Source: Komarekiella delphini-convector SJRDD-AB1 (lineage in GTDB: Bacteria; Cyanobacteriota; Cyanobacteriia; Cyanobacteriales; Nostocaceae). From it: a stretch of DNA of 64,000 bases. The stretch is taken from positions 62,001-126,000 of the forward strand of contig NZ_VJXY01000012.1 in the NCBI RefSeq assembly GCF_014831675.1. The letters are read 5' to 3'. The notes under the pieces are model-generated. The model had not been told where the DNA came from. It did not search any database and saw only the letters and a program-made list of their open reading frames with translations. Below are positions 54,046 through 63,611 of this stretch, piece by piece (the stretch's first letter is position 1; each line of letters opens with the position of its first letter). Both the position numbers and the translations under genes were made by a program.

Positions 54046-56376
54046 ATGCCATCTAACCAAGAAGAACAAAACTCCTTTGATTTACAACAGTACTTACTAA
54101 TTTTAAAAAAGCGTTGGTTAGTAATAGCAGCTGTAACAGGTTGTGTATTCGGACTATCAGCTTTGGCTGCATTCAGACAAAAACCCATTTATGAAGCGGA
54201 AGGCAAACTAGTTTTCAATAAGACTGATCGCGTCTCATCGCTGACAAGTCCGATAGAACAACTTGGAGAGTTAAACAGTTTAACTGAACTGGGCAATCCA
54301 CTAGATACAGAGGCAGAGATAATTCGCTCTAACCCCGTAGTTGCAAAAACCATTGCCAACCTCAACCTGAGAGATCAACAAGGTAAACCCCTAGAAATAG
54401 ATCAGTTTCTCAAAAAACTTAAAGTTAAGAGTATCCGGGGTACGGATATTTTGGCCATTTCCTACAACAGTAGTAATCCACAAGAAGCCGCAGCCGTTGT
54501 AAATTCGTTGATGAGATACTACCTAGAGAATAATATTCACATCAATCAAGTAGAAGCGACGGCAGCAAAGAACTTTTTGAGCAAGCAATTGCCAGAAGTT
54601 GAAGTCAGGGTAGTAAGAGCAGAGACAGCTTTACGTCGGTTTAAAGAAGAAAACAGAGTAGTTGCTTTGGAGCAAGAAGCGGCCACAGGCGTGGAAAAAC
54701 TCGGTGATTTATCAGAGCAAATTACCCAAGCTCAGGCAAATTTAGTAGATGTTGAGACTCGCTTAAAACTTCTGCAACGTCAGCTGAAATTGAATTCGCA
54801 GCAGGCTATAGATATAGGCAACTTAAGTCAATCAAGAGGTGTGCAGCAGGTGCTAACAGAATACCAGCAGGTACAGAATGAGTTAGCTGTGGCACAGACT
54901 CGTTATACCAACCAACATCCGACGATCGCTAATTTGACAACCAAACGAGCAGCCCTCAGAAAGCAGCTAGGCATACGAGTTTCTCAAAATCTGGATGAAA
55001 AGCTATCTGTATCAGAACAGAGTTTACAGATAGGAGGACTCAAACAGAACCTCGTTGCACAGTTAGTGCAATCGAATGTCGAAAGATCAGCTTTAGCTAA
55101 TCGAGTTATGCTCTTAAAGAATGCCTACGCATCCTCCCAAAAACGGTTGAGTGTCTTACCCCAACTGCAACAAAAGCAGCAACAGCTAGAGCGACAGGTG
55201 CAAGTAGCGCAATCAACTTATGAAGAACTACTGAAGCGATTGCAAGAAGTAGAGGTAGTAAATCAGGATGTTGGTAATGCCAGAGTAGTTTCTGCTGCTT
55301 CACTTCCCAATAAGGATATTTCTCCCCGCATTTACCTGAAGTTAGCAGTCGGTGGATTGTTAGGAATAATGTTGGGAGTGGGAACGGCTCTTTTGTTGGA
55401 AGCTTTGGATAAATCTCTAAATACTGTCAAGCAAGCTAAGCACTTACTAGGCTATCGTTTGCTAGGTACAATTCCTCACTTAAGTCAAACTAGTAGTCTA
55501 CCAATTCCAAATTGCTGGGTAAGGGTTGGGGAAAGGTTAAAGGGGAAAGGGCAACACCTTTTTCCTTTACCCCTTTACCCCGCCAAGTTCCCTTGGCAAA
55601 CTACTAAGGGGGGTAGTGGGGAAGGCTTAGCGCCATTACCTGTAAGAGATAATCCTAAATCGGCAATAAGTTCAGCCTTTGAAATGCTTCAGATGAACTT
55701 GAATTTCACCCTCTTTGATAAACCGCTGCAAGTGGTTGCTGTGGTTAGTTCAACTCCAGGCGAGGGTAGGTCATTTGTTGCAGCTAATTTAGCGATCGCC
55801 AAAGCACACATGGGGCGTCGAGTCCTGTTGATGGATGCAGATATGCGTCACTCTTGTCAACAGGAGATTTGGAATTTACCCAACTCCAGCGGACTAAGTG
55901 ACGTTTTAGTAGGTAAAGGAGATTTTTCCCATACTGTTCAACAAGTACTAGTTAATTTGGATGTTCTAACTGTGGGAACAATTCCATCTCACCCAGCTGC
56001 ATTGCTTGACTCGCAACGCATGGCTTTATTAATCCAAGAGGCTGCTAAAAAATACGATTTTGTAATTATCGACACTCCAGCTTTAAGTTTATTTGCTGAT
56101 GCTTTAATGTTAAGTCAGCTGGCAGATGGGATATTACTGGTTGTGCGTCCTGGTCTATTTAACTCTGCTACAGCTACCGCCACCAAGACATTACTAGAGC
56201 AATCTACTCAACATGTATTGGGAATGGTAATTAATGGAGTTACGTTTAGTACTCAATATCCTGATTACTATGCAGATAAACACTATGGAGTAAAAGAAAC
56301 AGCTAAAGAGGCTGAACTCTGCAACATGCGTTTTTCCAAATCCTCTTCAGACAGCACTGTGAGCACTGAATTATGA
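54046..56376 (+). CDS. Wzc-like polysaccharide co-polymerase / tyrosine autokinase with altered P-loop
   Basis: Start ATG 54046 (TTG 54031 is in frame) gives 776 residues. A Wzz domain with its first membrane helix (about 20-45) is followed by long coiled coils (about 170-410), a GNVR-type segment, a second membrane helix (about 430-455) and a BY-kinase domain. In the kinase the Walker A motif reads STPGEGRSFVAANLA: Arg575 replaces the catalytic Lys and Phe replaces the Thr. Walker A' (VLLMDADMR) and Walker B (FVIIDTPAL) are intact. A short C-terminal Tyr cluster (YPDYYADKHY) remains. It controls chain length and export, but kinase activity is doubtful. The linker before the kinase contains purine/pyrimidine-rich repeat-derived sequence (about 55520-55630). 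Its stop overlaps the flippase start (ATGA). Confidence 0.9.
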   Translation: MPSNQEEQNSFDLQQYLLILKKRWLVIAAVTGCVFGLSALAAFRQKPIYEAEGKLVFNKTDRVSSLTSPIEQLGELNSLTELGNPLDTEAEIIRSNPVVAKTIANLNLRDQQGKPLEIDQFLKKLKVKSIRGTDILAISYNSSNPQEAAAVVNSLMRYYLENNIHINQVEATAAKNFLSKQLPEVEVRVVRAETALRRFKEENRVVALEQEAATGVEKLGDLSEQITQAQANLVDVETRLKLLQRQLKLNSQQAIDIGNLSQSRGVQQVLTEYQQVQNELAVAQTRYTNQHPTIANLTTKRAALRKQLGIRVSQNLDEKLSVSEQSLQIGGLKQNLVAQLVQSNVERSALANRVMLLKNAYASSQKRLSVLPQLQQKQQQLERQVQVAQSTYEELLKRLQEVEVVNQDVGNARVVSAASLPNKDISPRIYLKLAVGGLLGIMLGVGTALLLEALDKSLNTVKQAKHLLGYRLLGTIPHLSQTSSLPIPNCWVRVGERLKGKGQHLFPLPLYPAKFPWQTTKGGSGEGLAPLPVRDNPKSAISSAFEMLQMNLNFTLFDKPLQVVAVVSSTPGEGRSFVAANLAIAKAHMGRRVLLMDADMRHSCQQEIWNLPNSSGLSDVLVGKGDFSHTVQQVLVNLDVLTVGTIPSHPAALLDSQRMALLIQEAAKKYDFVIIDTPALSLFADALMLSQLADGILLVVRPGLFNSATATATKTLLEQSTQHVLGMVINGVTFSTQYPDYYADKHYGVKETAKEAELCNMRFSKSSSDSTVSTEL

Positions 56377-57671
56377 CACTCAAGTCTGTACAAAATTCTC
56401 AACCGCTTAGTCTACGCCGCAATTTCTATTGGACATTTGCGGGAAATATGATTTACGCAGGTTGTCAATGGGGAATGTTGGTGGTGCTTGCCAAATTAGG
56501 AACTCCAGAGATGGTAGGACGGTTTACGTTGGGGTTAGCAGTTACCGCACCGATTATCCTATTTTCAAATCTCAATTTACGGGCAGTTCAAGCAACGGAT
56601 GCTAAACAGCAATATCGTTTTGGAGACTACTTATTATTGAGATTGATAACAATTGTACTAGCTGTTGTAGTTATTGTCGGGCTAACTTTTGTGGGGGGTT
56701 ATCGTGGGGAAACAGCCTTAGTAATTTTGGTGATCGGACTAGCAAAGGGTATTGAATCTATTAGTGATGTTTTTTATGGTTTATTACAGCAGCGCGAGCG
56801 CATGGATAGAATTGCCAAGTCCATGATTTTTAAAGGTTTGTTGTCATTGATTGCTTTGGGAGGTGCAGTTTTTATCACAAAAAGTGTTGCATGGGGAACA
56901 GTCGGTTTAGCATTTGTATGGTTATTTATTTTGATTGTTTATGATATTCCCATTAGTGTTAAATTGATTGGTGTTAATAGTTTACAAGCTTGTTTGACTC
57001 TAGTTAGAGAATTTTTCAAAATGCCAATTGGGCGATCGCCTCGGCAAATTGATACTAAAACCCTCAAAGAATTGCTATGGCTGACGCTACCTCTGGGTTT
57101 TGTCATGATGCTAATTTCGCTCCAAACTAATATTCCTCGTTATTTTATCGAGCGCTTCTTAGGAGAACGGGAGTTAGGAATTTTTGCAGCGATAGCTTAT
57201 TTACAATTAGTAGGAATAACTGTCGTATTGGCACTAGGACAATCAGCAACTCCCCGATTAGCAAAGTATTATGCATCAGGCGATCGCTCTTTATTTAAAA
57301 ATCTGCTACTCAAACTCATTGGTGTAGGAGTGATACTTGGCGCTGTAGGTGTACTGTTAGCTTTGGTTGTCGGTCAAGAGATTCTTACTATTCTATATAA
57401 ACCTGAATATGCTCGGTACTCCAGCCTGTTTGTTGGGGTGATGATTGCAGCTGGAATTGGATATATAGGAAGCTACTTAAACTTTGGAATTACTGCAACT
57501 AGGGCATTTGAGCGTTTTACCATCCCTTATCTGCTACTAACACTACTCACAGTTGCAACATCATGGTTACTTATCCCAAATTTTGGTTTAGTTGGTGCTG
57601 TATGGACTTTGTGCATTATTAGCATCGCAGGCTGTTTAACATCAACTTTTATCTTAATAAAAATACGATAA
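56373..57671 (+). CDS. Wzx-type polysaccharide flippase
   Basis: A protein of 432 residues with about 12 membrane helices, of the MOP/polysaccharide-synthesis (Pfam Polysacc_synt) family. Its ATG overlaps the stop of the wzc-like gene, so the two are translationally coupled. It would flip undecaprenyl-linked oligosaccharide units to the periplasm for polymerisation by the Wzy protein at 59759. Confidence 0.9.
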   Translation: MTLKSVQNSQPLSLRRNFYWTFAGNMIYAGCQWGMLVVLAKLGTPEMVGRFTLGLAVTAPIILFSNLNLRAVQATDAKQQYRFGDYLLLRLITIVLAVVVIVGLTFVGGYRGETALVILVIGLAKGIESISDVFYGLLQQRERMDRIAKSMIFKGLLSLIALGGAVFITKSVAWGTVGLAFVWLFILIVYDIPISVKLIGVNSLQACLTLVREFFKMPIGRSPRQIDTKTLKELLWLTLPLGFVMMLISLQTNIPRYFIERFLGERELGIFAAIAYLQLVGITVVLALGQSATPRLAKYYASGDRSLFKNLLLKLIGVGVILGAVGVLLALVVGQEILTILYKPEYARYSSLFVGVMIAAGIGYIGSYLNFGITATRAFERFTIPYLLLTLLTVATSWLLIPNFGLVGAVWTLCIISIAGCLTSTFILIKIR

Positions 57672-57751
57672 TTTCGGTTAAACTATACATAAAAAATTTT
57701 CAATCATCACATATTTGCTGTTGAACTTAATAAGTAAAGTCAGGAAAAACA

Positions 57752-58531
57752 ATGCCTAAATGTTCAGAATGTCGAATGTTAACTATCAATAAGTGTTCAG
57801 CTTATGCCAAAGCTCAGGAAATTTTGGGAAGAGAGCTTCCCCCACCCCCCGTGGGAGCGTGCGAAGTTCCTATTGTAGAAAATTACCTACAATTAATTAA
57901 AGAAGGAATGACAGTTTTAGAAATTGGCTGTGGAACTTGGGATTTAATCAAAAATCACTGTGAACGTATCGGAGCGCGTTATGAGGGAATCGATACAGAG
58001 ACAGAATATTTTGGCAAAAAGACAATAGCTACTCGTTTAGAAAATTTAGCAGATTTGTCCTTTCCAGATGAATCGTTTGATGTCGTAATTGGCAATCAAA
58101 CAATGGAACACTGGGCAGAAAATGGCTGTTCACTTGAATGGGGGCTTTATCAGTGTTTTCGAGTTTGTAAGCCAGGTGGACGAGTTTTAATGAATGTTCC
58201 AATTCATTTTCATGGAACACGTACATTTATGCTTGGGGAAATTGATATTATCAAACAATTATTTGCCTCATTTTCAGGGAAAGTATTGTTTGAAAAATGG
58301 GGACATCCGTCCGAGCCTTTGCCTGAGTTATTTTCCTATCCTGGTTACTGGATATTACACAATTGCCCAGCTTATGTATTAGATATTCAAGCTTTTAAAG
58401 ATAGACCTTTGCCAGAAGATTTTAACAATAGTCGTGCAACTTCTGGACGACTTGCTCAAATACAAAACTATCCTCTTTCGTACAACATATACCGGATTTT
58501 GCGAAAGACTGGCTTATTCTCAAACGTTTAA
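57752..58531 (+). CDS. Class I SAM-dependent methyltransferase
   Basis: A protein of 259 residues. SAM-binding motif I is VLEIGCGTWDL, followed by FDVVIGNQTMEHW (motif II) and CKPGGRVLMNVPIHF (motif III), a Methyltransf_11-type layout. There are several Cys near the N-terminus (MPKCSECRMLTINKC), which could bind metal. It probably methylates a sugar or lipid-linked intermediate of the polysaccharide. It is in line with its neighbours (80 bp after the flippase). Confidence 0.88.
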   Translation: MPKCSECRMLTINKCSAYAKAQEILGRELPPPPVGACEVPIVENYLQLIKEGMTVLEIGCGTWDLIKNHCERIGARYEGIDTETEYFGKKTIATRLENLADLSFPDESFDVVIGNQTMEHWAENGCSLEWGLYQCFRVCKPGGRVLMNVPIHFHGTRTFMLGEIDIIKQLFASFSGKVLFEKWGHPSEPLPELFSYPGYWILHNCPAYVLDIQAFKDRPLPEDFNNSRATSGRLAQIQNYPLSYNIYRILRKTGLFSNV

Positions 58532-58566
58532 ATTTTTTAATGCATAAATAATTAGGTGAAACTCAA

Positions 58567-59724
58567 ATGACTGTTAAGCGCATCCTCCATGTTGTTGGTT
58601 GCATGGATCGAGGAGGAATTGAAACGTGGTTAATGCATGTTTTGCGAAACTGCGATCGCCAACGTTTTCAAATGGATTTTTTAGTTGAAACTACAAAAAA
58701 AAGTGCATACGACGATGAGATCCTAGCTTATGGGAGTAAAATTATTCCCTGCCTACATCCATCTAAACCATTGCAGTACACTTATAACTTTAAGCGACTG
58801 TATCGTGAACATGGGCCTTACGATATTATTCACAGTCATATTCACAACTATAGTGGTTATGTCCTGCGATTAGCCAAACAAGTTGGTATTCCGATCCGCA
58901 TTGCCCATAGTCACAACGACACTTCAGCAATTGACGCAAAAGCCAGATTATCTCGGCGTTTATATTTAGGTTTGACAAACCATTGGATAAAACAATATGC
59001 AACTGCGGGATTAGCTTGTTCGAGTGCTGCTGCTGCTGCACTTTATGGCTCAAAATGGAAAGAAGATTGTCGCTGGCAGCTGCTTTATTACGGGATTGAT
59101 CTTTCTGTTTTTGACTTTGAAAATGAGCCAAATGTCAGGCGATCGCAGTTTAACATCCCAACAGATGCTTTAGTAATTGGTCATGTTGGTAGATTCGATC
59201 CACAAAAAAATCACGATTTTCTGATCGACATTGCAGCTGAAGTTATTAAACGCGAACCCAAAGCATATTTTTTGCTAATTGGAGATGGGCCCCTGCGTTC
59301 TAATGTGGAGAAAAAAGTACAGCAATTAGGATTAAGTCAGCAAATTATTTTTGCAGGGTTGCGTTCAGATGTGCCGCAGCTAATGAAAACTGTAATTGAT
59401 GTATTTCTTCTACCATCACTTCATGAAGGCTTACCTTTAGTATTACTTGAAGCACAGTCAGCAGGACTTCCCTGTATTTTTTCTGATACAGTTACCGAGG
59501 AAGCAAACATAGTCAAGACTTTAATGCAGAGAGTTTCTTTATCTCAATCTGCTGATAAATGGGCTGAGATAATCCTTACCGCTAACCATACAAAGCCAAA
59601 AATTACTCCAAAAGAATCTTTAGCTTTAGTCAAACAAAGTACTTTTAATATTTACATAAGTGTTCAAGAATTACAACATTTATATACTCTCAGCTCTCCT
59701 AGTCAGAAAGTAGCAAAAGTATAA
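58567..59724 (+). CDS. Glycosyltransferase family 4 protein
   Basis: A protein of 385 residues, GT-B fold. The N-terminus has GGIETWLMHVL and HSHIHNYSGYVLRLAK; the C-terminal donor-binding domain has VGRFDPQKNHDFLIDIAAEV and the EX7E-type LPSLHEGLPLVLLEAQSAG. It adds a hexose to the growing lipid-linked unit; the sugar cannot be read from sequence. Confidence 0.92.
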   Translation: MTVKRILHVVGCMDRGGIETWLMHVLRNCDRQRFQMDFLVETTKKSAYDDEILAYGSKIIPCLHPSKPLQYTYNFKRLYREHGPYDIIHSHIHNYSGYVLRLAKQVGIPIRIAHSHNDTSAIDAKARLSRRLYLGLTNHWIKQYATAGLACSSAAAAALYGSKWKEDCRWQLLYYGIDLSVFDFENEPNVRRSQFNIPTDALVIGHVGRFDPQKNHDFLIDIAAEVIKREPKAYFLLIGDGPLRSNVEKKVQQLGLSQQIIFAGLRSDVPQLMKTVIDVFLLPSLHEGLPLVLLEAQSAGLPCIFSDTVTEEANIVKTLMQRVSLSQSADKWAEIILTANHTKPKITPKESLALVKQSTFNIYISVQELQHLYTLSSPSQKVAKV

Positions 59725-59758
59725 GTTAAGTAGTAAAAATTAGCATCATCAATTTATT

Positions 59759-61144
59759 TTGCAGAACTTGAATACATCTTCAAATATTAGCCAAAAGAAA
59801 ATTAAACAACCGAACAACGTTACAGTCATATCAACTTTGTCGGTGAAAAATACCCGATGGCAATTTATTGCCCTGTGCTCATATTTGCTATCTCAAATTT
59901 TTACAATTCCGATTTTAGCTATTGGTTCTTGGGCAACTTGGCTTACTCTTCCAGATTTAGCAACAGTTTTGCTTGTTTTGACATTTATACTAAATTATCA
60001 GCACAAAAAATTAGCAGCAGTATCTAGTGCAAATAAAAAAATATTTGTCGTACTAATACTTGTATTGTTATGCTGCATAATGTCATATTTAATTTATTTT
60101 AGCAATTTGATAGATCTAAATGCTAACGGTGTCAGACTTGGCATTTATCAAATTTATCGCTTAATTGAATTCTTATGCGTATTTGCGGTAACAGCACAGA
60201 TTCCTTTAACTCCCAAAAGAATCGATGTTTTAAAGCAAATTACTAACTTTGTCTTAATATTTGTTTGCTTATCAATTATATTGACCTTTTTTGCGATCGT
60301 TCCTCTAGGTGCGCTGACAGCACATTTACCCCAAGGTAAGGATATTGCTGGTGCTTGGAGCGAGTATGCACGGCTAGGAAAAATTGGCGGAAGAGGCTGG
60401 GGAACTATTAGTTACAATCACGGTTGTGTAGCAGCGCATGTAACTATGATTACGGCTTTAAGAATACATTTAGGACTTGGTAAACAAGTAACAATTGACT
60501 TATTACTATTATTTTTATCACTAATTGCTTGTTTTATTACTGAATCACGTACAGGATTTTTAGGAATACTGCTTTTTGTAATAGTATACATGTTAACAAA
60601 GCCAAGGAATATAGTAAGAGCTATTACTTTAGCCGCTTTATTATTCGCTATTATTGCTTTGACAAGTTTAAGTAATTTAGATTCAGTGAATTTAGTTTCA
60701 GTTCAAGGATCAGTATTAGAACGACAAACAACTTTATTGGATGCAGGTAACGCCGAAAACTTGAGCGGTAGAGATAATATTTGGGAAGAAAAAATCAAAT
60801 TTTTAAATCAAGAACCTTGGCGATGGATAGTTGGTACAGGTTTCGGTTCAGCCTGGGATCATGGTGTAGATAGTGGCAGTGCTCATCTACTTTTTCTCCA
60901 TATAATTTTAGAAAATGGCATTGTAGGATTGTTAATTTTTGCTGTTTTGTCTTACAAAATGCTCTATTTATTGTATCAAAATGAATTATATATAAAACCT
61001 ATATTTTGGGTAACAATAACCTTTTTAATTACCTCATTTACTCAAGAAATATTTTATCCAATCCCGGCAATGGGAAGCTTTATTGGTTTTTATTTATGCT
61101 CTGTTGCCATAGCACTTCGCAAAGATATCAAAGTAATTAAGTAA
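59759..61144 (+). CDS. Wzy-type O-antigen/exopolysaccharide polymerase
   Basis: A protein of 461 residues from TTG 59759 (no nearby ATG), with about 11-12 membrane helices and a large periplasmic loop in the C-terminal half. The O-antigen ligase/Wzy_C-type motif is visible (ITESRTGFLGILLF) along with WIVGTGFGSAWD and HLLFLHIILENGIVGLL. It should polymerise the flipped repeat units. Confidence 0.85.
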   Translation: MQNLNTSSNISQKKIKQPNNVTVISTLSVKNTRWQFIALCSYLLSQIFTIPILAIGSWATWLTLPDLATVLLVLTFILNYQHKKLAAVSSANKKIFVVLILVLLCCIMSYLIYFSNLIDLNANGVRLGIYQIYRLIEFLCVFAVTAQIPLTPKRIDVLKQITNFVLIFVCLSIILTFFAIVPLGALTAHLPQGKDIAGAWSEYARLGKIGGRGWGTISYNHGCVAAHVTMITALRIHLGLGKQVTIDLLLLFLSLIACFITESRTGFLGILLFVIVYMLTKPRNIVRAITLAALLFAIIALTSLSNLDSVNLVSVQGSVLERQTTLLDAGNAENLSGRDNIWEEKIKFLNQEPWRWIVGTGFGSAWDHGVDSGSAHLLFLHIILENGIVGLLIFAVLSYKMLYLLYQNELYIKPIFWVTITFLITSFTQEIFYPIPAMGSFIGFYLCSVAIALRKDIKVIK

Positions 61145-61182
61145 ATTAAGACATATATAAAATTATTTGGAAAACTTAAAGT

Positions 61183-62349
61183 ATGAAAATCATCAATAAT
61201 AAAAAGACCAATTTATTTTTAATATTTATCAGTACTTTACTGGTTGCGATCGCCTGCTTCTATTTTGTTCAAAGCAAGAATGACATACAAGATATTGGTT
61301 ACACATCCAATAGTAATAATATTTTATCAAACAGCAAACCATTTTTCCCATTTGGTTTATATTATGTTGATTACAATGTTCCCAAAAATATTAAAGCTAA
61401 ATTAAAAATAAAAGCTTTAAATGATATGGCTCATGCTGGATTCAATATAATTCACACATCTAATAGTGAAAAACTAGATGATGATAGAATCATGTTAGAC
61501 CAAGCTAAAAAACTAGGAGTTCATGTCATCATAGAGGGGCCTGCTGAAATTGAGGTAATGAACGCATTCAAAACTAAATCTGCACTGCTTGGTTGGAATA
61601 TTGCTGATGATGCTAATTCCAGATATAAACGTGATACAGTATTAAATAGACATAATCAAGTCAAAAAAATTAATCCTAATTACTTGACATACATTAGTAT
61701 GTTTTCTTTAAAGCCAGAAGTAATTATGCGTTTCTTACATACTTCTGACTTAATAGGTTTTCAAAGTTATCCTATTTCTGATAGACCTTTGGATTCAACT
61801 TTTGATGATATGAAATTTCTTGTTAATATTTCAAAAAAATATAATGCTGCTCCAGCTATAGCTAATTTACAAACTTTTAAATGGAATGAGCCTGATAGTA
61901 TTGGCAATCCACAGCGAAAACCAAGATTTAGCGAAATTCGTAATATGACCTATCAAGCACTGCTGGGTGGCGTTAAAGGAATTATTTACTTCAGCTACCT
62001 TTATGAAAATTGGTATTTGCCAGAACACCAAGAATTATGGAAAGGTTTGAAATCTTTGGTTCCTGAAATCAATGTTATTAGCCCAATATTACTGAATGGA
62101 AGTTTAAATAATATTGATGCAGGATTAAAAAATATATTAGCTGGAATTTGGATAAATCAAAACCAAACTTTAGCCGTTATTATTAACACTTCTTATACTA
62201 ATACAACAGAGATTGCAATTAAAGTTCCTGCAAATCTCAAGCAAGCAAAATCTATATTTGCAAATCGTGCTTCAGGTTTGGCTATTAGAGGTAATAAGCT
62301 TTCTGGCTTAATTAAACCTCTAGATGTTCATGTCTACAGTTTAAGCTAG
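61183..62349 (+). CDS. Exported TIM-barrel-like protein (putative glycoside hydrolase) in polysaccharide cluster
   Basis: A protein of 388 residues with an N-terminal signal anchor (about 10-28). The body looks like a (beta/alpha)8 barrel: FFPFGLYYVDY, MAHAGFNIIHTSN, AKKLGVHVIIEGP, LLGWNIADDANSR, SDLIGFQSYPISD, APAIANLQTFKW and GGVKGIIYFSYLYENW. A small beta domain follows (about 300-388). The acidic residues in WNIADDAN could be catalytic. I cannot place it in a numbered GH family. Its position before two glycosyltransferases suggests trimming or modification of the polysaccharide in the periplasm. Confidence 0.65.
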   Translation: MKIINNKKTNLFLIFISTLLVAIACFYFVQSKNDIQDIGYTSNSNNILSNSKPFFPFGLYYVDYNVPKNIKAKLKIKALNDMAHAGFNIIHTSNSEKLDDDRIMLDQAKKLGVHVIIEGPAEIEVMNAFKTKSALLGWNIADDANSRYKRDTVLNRHNQVKKINPNYLTYISMFSLKPEVIMRFLHTSDLIGFQSYPISDRPLDSTFDDMKFLVNISKKYNAAPAIANLQTFKWNEPDSIGNPQRKPRFSEIRNMTYQALLGGVKGIIYFSYLYENWYLPEHQELWKGLKSLVPEINVISPILLNGSLNNIDAGLKNILAGIWINQNQTLAVIINTSYTNTTEIAIKVPANLKQAKSIFANRASGLAIRGNKLSGLIKPLDVHVYSLS

Positions 62350-62359
62350 GAGGTTATTA

Positions 62360-63556
62360 ATGAACGTTGTTGTATCAATTGACCATCGTTATTTTGGTAC
62401 ACCTGATGGTGCTGTTTGGACTTCAACAAATTGTGGATATCCATTCTGGTTGCGTTACTTAGAAGTATTCGATAGTGTACGTATTGTGGCACGAGTACGT
62501 TTAGTTACCTCAGTACCAGACCATTGGCAACGTGTTGACGGTGAAAACGTTTCGGTTGCAGCTGTTCCTTTCTACGTTGGCCCAGTACAGTATTTGCTAA
62601 AAGCTGCACAAGTCCAACAGGCTGTTAAGAATGCTGTTAATTTAACTGATGCTGTTATTTTAAGAGTTCCCTCAAACGTAGCTAACTGTATTTATGATTG
62701 GGTGCGTCATACTAATCAGCCTTATGCTTTAGAAGTAGTAGGTGATCCTTATAATTTCTTTGCACCTGGTTCAGTTAAACATCCTTTACGTCCCTTTTTT
62801 CGTAGTTGGTTTACACATAAGTTAAAAAATAAGTGTATCGAAGCTGCTGCCGTTTCTTATGTTACGAAACAAGCTCTGCAACAACGGTATCCTTCCAGTC
62901 AACAAGCTTACTCAACTTATTATTCAGATGTTGAATTATCTGATGAAGCTTTTGTCACTACTCCTCGTTCAATTACTCCCAAATCAGACAAACTAACCTT
63001 AATTACTGTTGGAACTCTTGAGAACTTTTGCAAAGCTATTGATGTATTAATAGATGCTGTTTCTATGTGTATTCAAGAGGGGTTAAACCTGGAGTTAGTT
63101 ATTGTTGGAGATGGTGAGTATAGACCAGATTTAGAAGCTCAAGCTAGAAAACTAGGAATTCAAGAGCGTGTGTTTTTCCGAGGTCAATTACCATCTGGTA
63201 AAGCTGTATTAGAACAGTTAGATATGGCGGATATGTTTGTACTGCCTTCCCGTCAAGAGAGTTTACCCAGAGCTTTAATTGAAGCTATGGCACGAGGATT
63301 GCCTTGTATTGGTTCTAACATAGGAGGCATTCCTGAATTACTATTAGCTGAAGACTTAGTGATTCCAGGCGATACAGTTGGATTAGCAACCAAAATTCAG
63401 GAAGTTTTTGCCGAACCTGAGAGGATTCTACGAATGTCAACTCGGAATCTGAAAGTAGCAAAAGAGTATAATGAAAAACTACTTAAACAACGTAGACTAG
63501 AATTTTATAAATATATAAAAGAAGTAACGGAAATTAGCTTCAAAAATCAAAATTAA
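62360..63556 (+). CDS. Glycosyltransferase family 4 protein
   Basis: A protein of 398 residues with AGGAGG 6 nt upstream and 10 bp after the preceding stop. GT-B fold with LITVGTLENFCKAIDVLIDA, RVFFRGQLPSGKAV and the nucleotide-sugar motif VLPSRQESLPRALIEAMARG. Donor and acceptor are unknown. Confidence 0.92.
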   Translation: MNVVVSIDHRYFGTPDGAVWTSTNCGYPFWLRYLEVFDSVRIVARVRLVTSVPDHWQRVDGENVSVAAVPFYVGPVQYLLKAAQVQQAVKNAVNLTDAVILRVPSNVANCIYDWVRHTNQPYALEVVGDPYNFFAPGSVKHPLRPFFRSWFTHKLKNKCIEAAAVSYVTKQALQQRYPSSQQAYSTYYSDVELSDEAFVTTPRSITPKSDKLTLITVGTLENFCKAIDVLIDAVSMCIQEGLNLELVIVGDGEYRPDLEAQARKLGIQERVFFRGQLPSGKAVLEQLDMADMFVLPSRQESLPRALIEAMARGLPCIGSNIGGIPELLLAEDLVIPGDTVGLATKIQEVFAEPERILRMSTRNLKVAKEYNEKLLKQRRLEFYKYIKEVTEISFKNQN

Positions 63557-63611
63557 AAGTTTTTTAGACAAAAGTCTCCAGTTAAGACTAGCTCAATAAA
63601 GTTTGCGTTTC

